Shown here piece by piece: positions 32,617 through 41,826 of a DNA stretch of 64,000 bases; within the stretch, counting starts at the first letter, position 1, and the number at the start of each line of letters is the position of its first letter. Under the pieces are notes generated by a model. That model saw only the letters and a list, made by a program, of their open reading frames with translations, ran no database searches and was not told the DNA's origin. Origin of the DNA: an uncultured Poribacteria bacterium. GTDB taxonomy: Bacteria; Poribacteria; WGA-4E; WGA-3G. A program made the translations under genes and the position numbers. Location of the stretch: the NCBI GenBank assembly GCA_951812525.1, contig OX638316.1:4334506-4398505 (forward strand), written 5' to 3'.

Positions 32617-34562
32617 TCTCACAGGTCCTGCTAATAATTTTCTTCAGTCCGCTTGTAGCATACGCGCATTTTGACGAGGTGCACGCCTTAGTTCAAACGA
32701 GGCGTTACACGGAAGCGATTCATAAACTCGAAGCACTCGCGGAATCTGCCAAGGATATTGCGGTGAAAAGCTGGTGTTACTATCAGATTGGCGAAATCTA
32801 CTACAACTACACGCACCAGTACATACAAGCAGCGGGGGCTTACGACAAAATTCTGAAGCTTGAGAAAAAGGGGCTTCCCGTCGAGGAACTCTTTCTTGCT
32901 ATCATCAAAAAAGGCGATGTATACACCCGCATGGGTAATTACCATGATGCTATACAGACATACGACAGACTGATTAAACTTGCGCCTGCCACCCATTTCG
33001 TGCACAAAACGGGTTTACAGAAAATTCGGGATATTAATAGTGCCCTCGCTGACCTTAGGGAACAGCAGCGCATTGCGATTCAGTACAAAGGGACACCCCT
33101 CGGTGTTATCGCTCAATTTCAGATAGCTGAACTCTATCGGAATCACTCGCAACTCAACCAACCTACAAAAGCAATCACCAAGTATGAAGAACTGTTAGCA
33201 ACGCATCCGGATGCCACTGTAGCCCCAGAAGCGAGATGGCGCAGCGCACATTTAAGACATACTGTCCTCCATCAATCAGCTTTAGCGATGGCAACGTACA
33301 GGAAAGTCATTGACGATTATCCTGCCAGTAATTTCGCAGCGGAGGCACTTTTTCAAATAGCAAATATCCATCGTACAGCTGAGAAGTACTCGTTAGCAAT
33401 CCCTGTGTTTGAAAAAATGAAACAGAGACATCCGAACTTCTGGAATATGCACGCCGTCATCTATTGGACAGGTGTTTGTTACGAAAAGAAATTGAACTAT
33501 CCGAAAGCGATAGAGGCTTATGAAACGTTTCTTCACGCCTATTTGCCTCATCTTGATCCGGGGTATTTGGGTCAGATCTCAATGCATGATAAGAGCGTGT
33601 CTGAAGTGAAAACACAGATTCATAGGAAAATCCAGACGCTTGCAGAACAGATGGCGGAAACGGAATTAGATCGGTTGAATACAGCGCATGCAGATCGAAA
33701 TTTTTCTGCGGCATTAGGTATTGCTCGAAAACTCATTGCGAATGCTCCGCATACACCGCAGGCAAAACAGGTAGCGGAACAACTTTCTACACTTCAACAT
33801 CTTGCAGCCATTGAAAACCTACAGGAGCAGCTTCAGACCAACAGCTTACCACCTATAGAAGCAGCACGTACGCGATTGCAAATCGGCACTATTTATGAAC
33901 AACAGTTAGAGGACTATCCAAAGGCACTTGAGGCGTACGAAGAGGTTTCAAAGTATCATGCTGACTTAATGTATTCTGCTGAAGCCCTCTACCGGAGTGG
34001 ATTCGTTTACGCCGAACAACTTTCTACTCCTAACGAGGCACTTGAGGCTTATAAAACAGTTATTGCAACGCATCCGAATACTTTGCAAGCGATGATGGCA
34101 AATTTCCAGTTAGGTGAACTATACAGAAAACTGAACCGTTATGGCGAGGCACTGCAAGCTTATGAAAGCACAATTGGCTATCCTGAACGCGATCGGTATC
34201 TCGCAGGCGGACATAAGGATAGTTTTGCCGATAGAGCGCAGTTTCGCATCGGACGTGTGCACTATGACGATGGACGTTACAAAGAGGCACATTTTGCCTT
34301 TGAAGAGTTTACTAAAAGCCGCACCAAATCTCCACGGCTTGCTGCCGCTTACATTTATCTCGCTGCTATAAACGAAAACCAGCGGAACATCACTGATGCT
34401 GCTGAATTCTACAAAAAGGCAGAAACATTACTTATGGACAGCCCTGTCCAAATGGCAGCACTCATAGAAGAAGCCAGCACTCTCGGAAACCTTCAAGCCA
34501 CCGATTCAGATACGGTGATGCGTTTTCTCAAAGAACACCAAAAACGTCTGAATATGCGTTAA
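32571..34562 (+). CDS. Secreted TPR-repeat protein
   Basis: A 663-residue protein. The start at 32571 (or 32577) is in a repeat; a signal peptide follows (FFSQVLLIIFFSPLVAYAH). The mature protein consists of many tetratricopeptide repeats, for example IQTYDRLIKLAP, AITKYEELLATHPDA, YRKVIDDYPASNFAAEALFQ and EAYKTVIATHPNTLQ, like the YbgF/BamD-type envelope TPR proteins. It probably scaffolds a protein complex in the periplasm. As third gene of the ECF sigma operon it may be both a target and a sensor component; that is inference. Confidence 0.85.
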   Translation: MAMRNGRGCKPPLRFFSQVLLIIFFSPLVAYAHFDEVHALVQTRRYTEAIHKLEALAESAKDIAVKSWCYYQIGEIYYNYTHQYIQAAGAYDKILKLEKKGLPVEELFLAIIKKGDVYTRMGNYHDAIQTYDRLIKLAPATHFVHKTGLQKIRDINSALADLREQQRIAIQYKGTPLGVIAQFQIAELYRNHSQLNQPTKAITKYEELLATHPDATVAPEARWRSAHLRHTVLHQSALAMATYRKVIDDYPASNFAAEALFQIANIHRTAEKYSLAIPVFEKMKQRHPNFWNMHAVIYWTGVCYEKKLNYPKAIEAYETFLHAYLPHLDPGYLGQISMHDKSVSEVKTQIHRKIQTLAEQMAETELDRLNTAHADRNFSAALGIARKLIANAPHTPQAKQVAEQLSTLQHLAAIENLQEQLQTNSLPPIEAARTRLQIGTIYEQQLEDYPKALEAYEEVSKYHADLMYSAEALYRSGFVYAEQLSTPNEALEAYKTVIATHPNTLQAMMANFQLGELYRKLNRYGEALQAYESTIGYPERDRYLAGGHKDSFADRAQFRIGRVHYDDGRYKEAHFAFEEFTKSRTKSPRLAAAYIYLAAINENQRNITDAAEFYKKAETLLMDSPVQMAALIEEASTLGNLQATDSDTVMRFLKEHQKRLNMR

Positions 34563-34655
34563 TGGCTGTCAACTCTGATATGTCCATCAATGCGTCTGTG
34601 GTACATTCATAAATGCCTAATTCAAACACCATCCACTGACCGTCAAGCGCACCCC

Positions 34656-36026
34656 TCATATAGTTAACAGGGACGGATGTAGTTCGACCTGGTAAGGCGT
34701 TGCTTCTCTTAGGCTTTTATGGCAATCCGGCAGTTTTTGGAGCCTTGCAGCTGTTTGCGCCTGAATTTCATGTAGGATTGGAAAGTTATATACCAATTTT
34801 CCGTTTTGGATAATCGGAACGAGAAGAGGCTGTCCTTCCGAGATCGGCTCATCCCAGAGTTTTACACAATCTTTGACATAATTCCCCGCAGCGTCGGTGA
34901 CACGATGAATCTGTTTCTTTCCGGGTATAGTGGCTTTGGAAGGTTCATCAAGGGATTGCTTTCCCACCGGTTTACTATCACTCTCAACCAATTTATAGAC
35001 TCCAGCCAAAGCAGACGGCGCCCCTTCATCTGTAAGTGAATTGAAATTAGCACCAGTAGCAAGCCGAGTGCCTACTCCGAAACTATCGAGTGGTGCTCCG
35101 TTTTCCAGCATCGTGTCTATCTGAAATTCATCAAGCTCATGGCTTGCAATAATTTGTACGTAGTCGAGTCCTTCAGCATCAAGGATGCGACGCACCTTTT
35201 TGCTAAGCGTCACGATGTCGCCACTGTCCAACCGTACTGCTCGTAATTGTGCGCCGCGCACTTCCATCTCTTTTGCAACGATGCAAGCGTTATGTGTACC
35301 TTGAATTGTGTCGTACGTATCAATGAGAAGGGTCGTGCTGTTAGGAAAGGCTTTTGCGTAATCGCGGAAGGCATCCAACTCAGTAGGACGCTCGGAGATG
35401 AACTTATGCGCCATTGTACCGACATACGGGATATCGAAATAGTGTCCTGCGATCACAAGCGATGTACCCCTGGCACCACCGATGAAGGAAGCACGGGCAG
35501 CCAGAATGCCGGCATCCCTACCGTGTGCCCGCCGCGCGCCAAAATCAAAAACGGGTCTACCCCGTGCAGATTGCACGATTCGTGCGGCTTTCGTCGCAAT
35601 TAGTGTCTGGAAATTCATGACGCAGAGAAGATAAGTTTCAAAAAGCTGGACATCTCTGGAGCGTCCTGTGACGTTGATAATCGGCTCATTCGGAAAAACA
35701 GGTGTGCCTTCAGGAACAGCATAAACGCAGCCGTCGAAATGGAAGTTCTTGAGCGAGTTAAGATAATCAGAGCGCAAGTCGCCACGTTGCGCTAACCAAT
35801 CAAGTGTGGCATCTGTAAAGTGTAAATTTAAGATGTAGTGGATAACCTGCTCCAACCCAGCTGCGATGAGATACTGCCCCTGCGGAATCAATCGGACGTA
35901 GTAGTTCGCTGTGATCACTGCATCATTCTGGACATCAAAATCTGCTTGCCCCATCGTGAGTTGATAATAGTCAACAAAAAGGGACATATTATCCTCTGTA
36001 AGTAAAACAGAATTGGGGGCATTCAT
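34656..36026 (-). CDS. pncB: Nicotinate phosphoribosyltransferase
   Basis: A 456-residue enzyme that makes nicotinate mononucleotide from nicotinate, PRPP and ATP in NAD salvage. It starts LFVDYYQLTMGQADF, contains FDFGARRAHGRDAG, LIDTYDTIQGTHNA, AVRLDSGDIVTLSKKVR and FGVGTRLATGANF, all diagnostic. The conserved histidine is in FISERPTE-proximal GTMAHKF. Length is typical. Its ATG overlaps the TGA of the upstream FG-GAP gene by 4 bp (36023-36026), so the two are translationally coupled, an unusual pairing for NAD salvage. Confidence 0.93.
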   Translation of the reverse strand: MNAPNSVLLTEDNMSLFVDYYQLTMGQADFDVQNDAVITANYYVRLIPQGQYLIAAGLEQVIHYILNLHFTDATLDWLAQRGDLRSDYLNSLKNFHFDGCVYAVPEGTPVFPNEPIINVTGRSRDVQLFETYLLCVMNFQTLIATKAARIVQSARGRPVFDFGARRAHGRDAGILAARASFIGGARGTSLVIAGHYFDIPYVGTMAHKFISERPTELDAFRDYAKAFPNSTTLLIDTYDTIQGTHNACIVAKEMEVRGAQLRAVRLDSGDIVTLSKKVRRILDAEGLDYVQIIASHELDEFQIDTMLENGAPLDSFGVGTRLATGANFNSLTDEGAPSALAGVYKLVESDSKPVGKQSLDEPSKATIPGKKQIHRVTDAAGNYVKDCVKLWDEPISEGQPLLVPIIQNGKLVYNFPILHEIQAQTAARLQKLPDCHKSLREATPYQVELHPSLLTI

Positions 36027-38335
36027 AGACTTCTTCCCTCAGTGACAACGAGTCGCTGGTTGACAGATAGATTCCGATGTGTATCTACCTGAGCAGAGGG
36101 CCAGACGATTTCAACACTATCAACTTTTGTATGCGTTCCGAGACCGATCTCAAGAGATAGACTATTGGTCGAGCCAAATCCACATCCACCACTGACTTCT
36201 CTGTAAATTACGCTATTACCAGCGCGCACAGTCACCTTAGCACCAATACCGTCTCGATTACTTTTAACACCGACGAGTTTTAGTGTGAGCCAGTTATTAG
36301 TAGAACCAGTATTTTGATAGAAGAGATTATGCCACTGGTCTCCGAGAAAAGCACCGCCTACAGGAACATAAATATCGACATCACCGTCGGCATCGGCATC
36401 AGCAAAGGTTACGCCGTGGCCTTTGCCGACGTTGCCTAAGCCTAAAGCAAAAGTAGCATCAGTAAAGGTACCGTCCCCATTGTTCTGGAAAAGCGCGTCG
36501 CGTTCAAGTCGTCCCATCTGCGGTGCTCCGGTAGCGAGATAGATATCAAGGTAACCGTCGCTATTGATGTCTCCGAAGTTTGCGCCCATCGCGCCATAAG
36601 CGTGGTAGAGTCCTGACTCACGAGTGACATCAGTAAAGGTGCCGTCTCCGTTGTTGCGATAAAGCACTTGCCGGTCGCTATCGTGCGTGGCAGATCCTGT
36701 AATTTGACCTGCGATGAAAGCCTGGAATGAACCTGAATTGGAGATGAAAATGTCAAGATCGGCATCGTTATCTACGTCCAAAAAGAAGGTAACAAATGCG
36801 TCAGTGACCGCGAGATTCATACCGGTTGTCGGGGTTACATCCGAGAAAGTACCATCGCCATTGTTTCGGTAGAGAACGTTGGACTGCCCGTAATTGATAA
36901 CGTGCAGATCGATGTATCCGTCTTTATCATAATCACCCCAAGCGGTTCCGAGGGAGTTGCCGGTATTTGCGACACCGGCTCTGTCAGCGGTATTGGTGAA
37001 AGTGCCATCACCGTTGTTATGATATAAAACATTGGCGGCACCGTCACCAATCACTCCGTTTGCGATGTAAAGGTCCAAATATCCGTCGTTGTCATAATCA
37101 GCCCAAGCAGCACAGAAGCTGCTTTGCGGGTCTGCAACACCTGCTGAGTGTGTAACATCGGTGAAAGTTCCGTCGCCGTTGTTGTGATAAAGCGAGTTCT
37201 CTTCAGCACCGGACCAGCCGCCACGGGTGATGTAAAGATCAGGATAACCGTCGTTATCATAATCGGCGAAGAGAGACCCCCAACCGCCTCTCGGATCGGC
37301 TACGCCTGCTTGATCGGCTACGTTTGTGAACGTGCCGTCCCCGTTATTACGGTAAAGCACATGGGGCTGATATGTCCCGACGGCAACAATATCCAAATCC
37401 CCGTCATTATCATAATCACCCCAAGCACTGCCACGCCCTCCATCAACTTTGTCCATTTTTAAATCAGGTGCAATATTGATAAATTGGTTATCAGGTAAGA
37501 GATTCTTGTTACTGACAACTATTTTGAATTCCTCTGGTAATTCTGCTGGATAGCCACCGAGTTTGGTGTACGCTGTCCATAAATTCCATAAGGTTTCAGG
37601 ATCGCGGGGTTTGAGCCGGAGTGCCTCCATGAAATTCGTAACGGCTTTTTCAGGATTACCATGTCGAAGATGATAGACTCCGAGATAGTAATATGCACCG
37701 GAGTGGCGGCGGTAATTTTGGATGATGTTTTCAAACCTTTCCGCTGCCTTATCAGCTTCACCGAGTCGGAATTCGGCTAAACCTAGTTGTAGCATCGCCT
37801 CAAGGTTATTGGGTTCAAGTTCCAGCACCTTTTCAAACTGCCGTTTGGATGCAGCAAGGTCTGGAACGAGCATTTGTTGGGGTGCACCAAGAAAATAGCC
37901 GAGTCGGATACGTGCACTGGTGTCGTCAGGATTTACCTCCAGTGCACTGGTGAGAGCAATCGTAGAATCAGAGAACCGCTGTTGATAACTGTAAACCTGC
38001 GACAATGTTAGGTATGCACTCGAAAGTATTTCCTTGGCTTCGGGCGTACCTTTAAGCAGCTGTACCAATGTCTGCAAAGTCTCTTCAGCACGGGTAAATT
38101 TCTGCTGTCTGATATAGGTGCGCGCTAACTGCATGCGTGCATCGTGAGCAGTGGCATCAATTTGCAGACATGCCTGAAACGCTTTTTCTGCTTCAGCGAA
38201 GTTATTTACGTCCAGCGCGTCTATCCCTTTCTGATACTGCGCCGTGAGTTGCGGGGAAGCCTTAGGCTTTGGTGTATCTGTATCGCAGCCGACGCTGACG
38301 AGGATGATGAGGAAAATGGAAAAAGTCTTTTGCAT
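36023..38335 (-). CDS. Lipoprotein with TPR repeats, FG-GAP/VCBS propeller and ASPIC/UnbV domain
   Basis: A ~770-residue protein. The ATG at 38335 (with AGGAAA upstream) gives a signal peptide ending in ILVSVGC, a probable lipoprotein. TPR repeats occupy about residues 20-260. Then at least seven FG-GAP/VCBS repeats with calcium-loop motifs DYDNDGDLDI, DYDNDGYPDLYI and NSDGYLDIYL. The C-terminal ~80 residues match ASPIC/UnbV (LTLKLVGVKSNRDGIGAKV, then REVSGGCGFGSTNSLSLEIGLG read in parts). Such CRTAC1-like proteins are extracellular and calcium-binding, with unknown ligand. It overlaps pncB by 4 bp. Confidence 0.88.
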   Translation of the reverse strand: MQKTFSIFLIILVSVGCDTDTPKPKASPQLTAQYQKGIDALDVNNFAEAEKAFQACLQIDATAHDARMQLARTYIRQQKFTRAEETLQTLVQLLKGTPEAKEILSSAYLTLSQVYSYQQRFSDSTIALTSALEVNPDDTSARIRLGYFLGAPQQMLVPDLAASKRQFEKVLELEPNNLEAMLQLGLAEFRLGEADKAAERFENIIQNYRRHSGAYYYLGVYHLRHGNPEKAVTNFMEALRLKPRDPETLWNLWTAYTKLGGYPAELPEEFKIVVSNKNLLPDNQFINIAPDLKMDKVDGGRGSAWGDYDNDGDLDIVAVGTYQPHVLYRNNGDGTFTNVADQAGVADPRGGWGSLFADYDNDGYPDLYITRGGWSGAEENSLYHNNGDGTFTDVTHSAGVADPQSSFCAAWADYDNDGYLDLYIANGVIGDGAANVLYHNNGDGTFTNTADRAGVANTGNSLGTAWGDYDKDGYIDLHVINYGQSNVLYRNNGDGTFSDVTPTTGMNLAVTDAFVTFFLDVDNDADLDIFISNSGSFQAFIAGQITGSATHDSDRQVLYRNNGDGTFTDVTRESGLYHAYGAMGANFGDINSDGYLDIYLATGAPQMGRLERDALFQNNGDGTFTDATFALGLGNVGKGHGVTFADADADGDVDIYVPVGGAFLGDQWHNLFYQNTGSTNNWLTLKLVGVKSNRDGIGAKVTVRAGNSVIYREVSGGCGFGSTNSLSLEIGLGTHTKVDSVEIVWPSAQVDTHRNLSVNQRLVVTEGRSL

Positions 38336-38399
38336 ATCTGTTTCCTGAATCAGTTGTGTATCGCTAACGCTCAACCCAACCTACGTGAGGTATGTAAGT

Positions 38400-38633
38400 G
38401 ATTGTAGAATGATAACAGATTTCAGGGAAAAGTCAAGGCAGTTAGCGGTCAGTTGTCAGCCATCAGCTGTCAGCAGTCGGAATGTGGAGGGGTAAATCGT
38501 CTGAATCAGGATGTGTAGGATGCAAGGATTGTCAGGACAGTTAACGCGGAACCGTTAGCTGTTGGCGATCAGAGTCGGGATTTAGAAATCCCTCCTACAG
38601 AAGAGCAGATAGGAAAAGAAGCGGAGACAACAC
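38400..38633. repeat. Intergenic repeat cluster
   Basis: GCGGTCAGTTGTCAGCCATC and CAGCTGTCAGCAGTCGG (about 38445-38481) are degenerate GTCAGTTGTCAG-type repeats. A perfect palindrome GGGATTT-AG-AAATCCC (38577-38592), followed by TCCTAC, is a member of the GGGTTnnnAACC family. No gene is seen. Confidence 0.6.
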
Positions 38634-40028
38634 TCATAAATCTGCCAACCTTGCCTTTAATTCTTCTTCCTGAACAGGTCGCGCCAGATTCATGAGATAG
38701 ATTCGCATGTGATCTGAGCGATCGGAACTAAAAACGAGTGTCTTTCCGTCTTGTGAAAGGCTCGGTTCAAAATGAGCACCGACGTGATTCGTGAGTTGGG
38801 TTTTGTTTGTGCCGTTGGCATCCATCATCCAGAGTGTATAATGGTTGTGTGCGTTTGAGATATAAATTATCCGCTTGCCATCTGGACTGAAAGTCGGTTG
38901 ATAGTGGCTTGCATTCGAGAACGTTAATTGCTTTACCTGACCACCTGTAGCACTAACCATGGAAATCTGATAGATATCCTCCACCATTGAGGAAAAAGCA
39001 ATCCGCTTCCCATTCGGTGCCCACGTCGGATGCCCATCATCGACATCATTATGCGTAAGCTGCGTCTTATTCGTGCCGTCAGTGTGAATGATGTAGATTT
39101 CTAAAGTATCGCTATTGTCAGCATCTCCGGGTGCACTAACGTTCCCCTGCGTCAGTGATTTGGATTCAAAAGCGATTTTCTTTCCATCAGGAGAAAAGAC
39201 GGGGGAGCGTTGTGCGCCATCTATGTCAATCAATGGACGTTGGTTTCTTCCATCGATATCCATGAGATAAATTGTAGCACTGCTCGGATCAGAGCCACTT
39301 GCCTGCACAGGTGGGAGCATCATACCTCCCCGGGTACGTTCAGTCACGAAGGCAAGTGATTTTCCATCGGGTGAAAACGCAGGCATGTATTCGTCGAGTT
39401 CATCGGTATGTGTCAATTGACGGAGTGAACGAGTGTTGAGATCCATGAGATATAATTCAGCGTTCTGGAGGCGATTTGATGCGAAGACGAGCGATTTTCC
39501 ATCAGGCGAAATTGCCGGACTATAATCGTCAGTATACTTGGCAGTAAACGTCATGATATTCCCTTTTTCAGTGAAAGTCTGCTCGTAATCGTCGCTACCT
39601 TCGGTGCGAAGGCGTTGGACGTGGTAGCCATCACCAGTAAGGGCAGCCAACTGAAGAAGAATATCTTCCTTGGAAGAACTACTCAATATTGTTTGAAACT
39701 GGGAAATGGCGAGATCACGGTTACCGGTGTGCCAATGGAGACGACCAAGTGCGAGTGTGATTTCTGAGCGTTGTGGTGCTAATCGCTGCGCGTTTGCGAA
39801 GGCATCACTTGCTTGGAGGGTATCTTGCAACTCTTCATATACTAAACCGAGTTGGTAGTAAGATTCAGCATCAGAAGGCTTATTTTTAATGACTGACTCA
39901 AACTGCCGAATCGCTGCTGCGGTGTCTCCCGTTTTGACTAATTCCTTGCCGCGCTTAACTGCAGGATCTTCACCACAGGCAAATAGAATTAAGGATAAGG
40001 CAACGAAGAGGAAAAAACGAGCATTCAT
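38634..40028 (-). CDS. TolB-like lipoprotein with TPR and PD40/WD40-type propeller
   Basis: A 464-residue protein with a lipoprotein signal (FLFVALSLILFACGED). Three TPR-like helical repeats (about 28-135) precede a six-bladed TolB-type propeller with the PD40 signature SPDGKSLVFASNR, FSPDGKKIAFESKS and FSPDGKRIIYISNA. These propellers dock to other envelope proteins. The gene lies 10 bp after the stop of the FG-GAP gene at 40039 and so belongs to the same minus-strand transcript. It contains GTNKTQLT repeats that identify the family, not a specific function. Confidence 0.88.
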   Translation of the reverse strand: MNARFFLFVALSLILFACGEDPAVKRGKELVKTGDTAAAIRQFESVIKNKPSDAESYYQLGLVYEELQDTLQASDAFANAQRLAPQRSEITLALGRLHWHTGNRDLAISQFQTILSSSSKEDILLQLAALTGDGYHVQRLRTEGSDDYEQTFTEKGNIMTFTAKYTDDYSPAISPDGKSLVFASNRLQNAELYLMDLNTRSLRQLTHTDELDEYMPAFSPDGKSLAFVTERTRGGMMLPPVQASGSDPSSATIYLMDIDGRNQRPLIDIDGAQRSPVFSPDGKKIAFESKSLTQGNVSAPGDADNSDTLEIYIIHTDGTNKTQLTHNDVDDGHPTWAPNGKRIAFSSMVEDIYQISMVSATGGQVKQLTFSNASHYQPTFSPDGKRIIYISNAHNHYTLWMMDANGTNKTQLTNHVGAHFEPSLSQDGKTLVFSSDRSDHMRIYLMNLARPVQEEELKARLADL

Positions 40029-40038
40029 TATGACATTC

Positions 40039-41826
40039 CTACTCTTGTGTTATACGGAGTCGCTGGTTTGTCGGCACGTTATGCAACATTTGGGTATCGC
40101 CGTTGGACCAGGTAACCTGCAAACTCTCAACCTGTGTAGCACTTTCCAAACCGAATTCAGCGATAAAACTATTAAAGGACATATAACTATCGCCTGCGTA
40201 AATTTCCCGTATTTGTGTCCGATCCATTGTTTTCACTTGAATCTTCGCGCCGACTGCGTTTCGGTTGGCGTTTGTGCCAATCAATTCGACATGGAGCCAG
40301 TTTTTACGATTTCCACCGTCATTGCGCAATAAAGTTGGTTGTGCGTGGTTATTGACAATGAAGATATCAACATCGCCATCGTTATCGTAGTCACCAAACG
40401 CCGCACCGCGACCGACTCGGACAGGAAGCACGGCAATTCCAGTGACACCACTCACATCGGTGAACGTGCCATCACCGTCATTGCGGAACAAGGCATCGCG
40501 TTGGGCAATAAGGACCTGTGGACGCTTGAGTTCTTGGAAAGTACTACCGTTCGTCACAAAGATATCTAAATCCCCATCGTTGTCGTAGTCGAAGAGGGAA
40601 GTTCCCCATCCTATCTGCTTGATACTTTTTTCTGCAAGCATAGCTGTATAGGACTCATCTACGAACCTGATGTGTTCGGTAGCCCCATCCTCTTTCAACA
40701 GATTTCTGTAGAGTGCGTTTTCTTCGTCAACCCAATGACTCATGAATAGATCGACATCACCGTCTCCGTCGTAATCACCAGCAGCAAGCCCCATAGATCC
40801 GCGAAAATCTGCTGCCCAAGATTCAGCACTGACATCGGTAAATACACCGTTGCCCTCATTGCGATAAGTGTAGTTAACAGAAGTATCATTCGCAACGTAC
40901 AGATCAAGGTCGTTATCGGCATCGAAGTCGCTAAATATGGCTTGCATACTTCTGCCGCCGGGGGCAGCAATGCCTACCTCAGCAGTGACATCCGTAAACG
41001 TGCCATCCCCATTGTTGCGATAAAAGACATTGTCTTGTGGTTCAAAGACATGCGGATTGAGAGCACTAGGTACCGGTTTGCCAGATTGTAAAGACTCCTC
41101 CTTCATCTGCTCTAACTCTTCCAAGTCGTAAGTAACATAATTGCAAACGTATAAATCGAGATCGTTGTCGCCATCGATATCTGCGAAGGCAGCACCTGTG
41201 CTCCATAGTTTACAACTCACGCCAGCAGTTTCTGTTACATCACTGAAGGTTCCATCACCGTTGTTGCGATACAATACGTTCGCTCCATAATTAGTGACAT
41301 ATAGATCGATATTACCATCGCCGTCGTAATCAGCAAAAACACACCCCATTCCATAACCGTGATGTCCAACGCCGGCGGTCTGGGTGATGTCCGTAAACGT
41401 GCCGTCACCACTGTTCCGATAAAGAACATTTGTGTTGGGTGTATCAAGGGGAGCACCATTTTGTTTAAAGGGTCCTGGGATATTAACAATATAGAGGTCA
41501 AGATCTCCGTCGTTGTCTATATCGGCAAAGCCAGCACCGGATCCCATGTCTTCTGGAAGTAGACTGGAACGGGTGCCACTTGAATGTTGAAAACGGATGC
41601 CTGTTTCATCTGTGACATCAACATAAGTAACAGCACTTACCACCATTATAGGCATCAGAGTGGTGATCACGCATGCAATAATGGTAGTCAGTTGTCGAAG
41701 ATCAGCGGTCAGTAAAGAGTAGTTTGTGGCAGTTAAGCGCGTTCGCAATCGTGCCAACAAATTCCTGACAACCGATCGCCGAAAGTGAACGTAGCAAAGG
41801 TGCTCGAAGCCATTAATCAAAAACAT
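40039..41826 (-). CDS. Secreted FG-GAP/VCBS and ASPIC/UnbV repeat protein
   Basis: A 595-residue protein. It carries FG-GAP/VCBS repeats (VTDETGIRFQHSSG, DIDNDGDLDLYIV, DYDGDGNIDLYV, DFDADNDLDLYV, DYDNDGDVDIFIV) and a C-terminal ASPIC/UnbV domain (LHVELIGTNANRNAVGAKI). A hydrophobic export segment lies about residues 48-66. The start is uncertain: ATG 41826 overlaps the accC stop (TAATG), but the first ~45 codons include an intergenic-type GTCAGTTGTC repeat, so the true start may be nearer MPIMVVSAVTYVD. Calcium-binding and extracellular by family. Confidence 0.85.
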   Translation of the reverse strand: MFLINGFEHLCYVHFRRSVVRNLLARLRTRLTATNYSLLTADLRQLTTIIACVITTLMPIMVVSAVTYVDVTDETGIRFQHSSGTRSSLLPEDMGSGAGFADIDNDGDLDLYIVNIPGPFKQNGAPLDTPNTNVLYRNSGDGTFTDITQTAGVGHHGYGMGCVFADYDGDGNIDLYVTNYGANVLYRNNGDGTFSDVTETAGVSCKLWSTGAAFADIDGDNDLDLYVCNYVTYDLEELEQMKEESLQSGKPVPSALNPHVFEPQDNVFYRNNGDGTFTDVTAEVGIAAPGGRSMQAIFSDFDADNDLDLYVANDTSVNYTYRNEGNGVFTDVSAESWAADFRGSMGLAAGDYDGDGDVDLFMSHWVDEENALYRNLLKEDGATEHIRFVDESYTAMLAEKSIKQIGWGTSLFDYDNDGDLDIFVTNGSTFQELKRPQVLIAQRDALFRNDGDGTFTDVSGVTGIAVLPVRVGRGAAFGDYDNDGDVDIFIVNNHAQPTLLRNDGGNRKNWLHVELIGTNANRNAVGAKIQVKTMDRTQIREIYAGDSYMSFNSFIAEFGLESATQVESLQVTWSNGDTQMLHNVPTNQRLRITQE

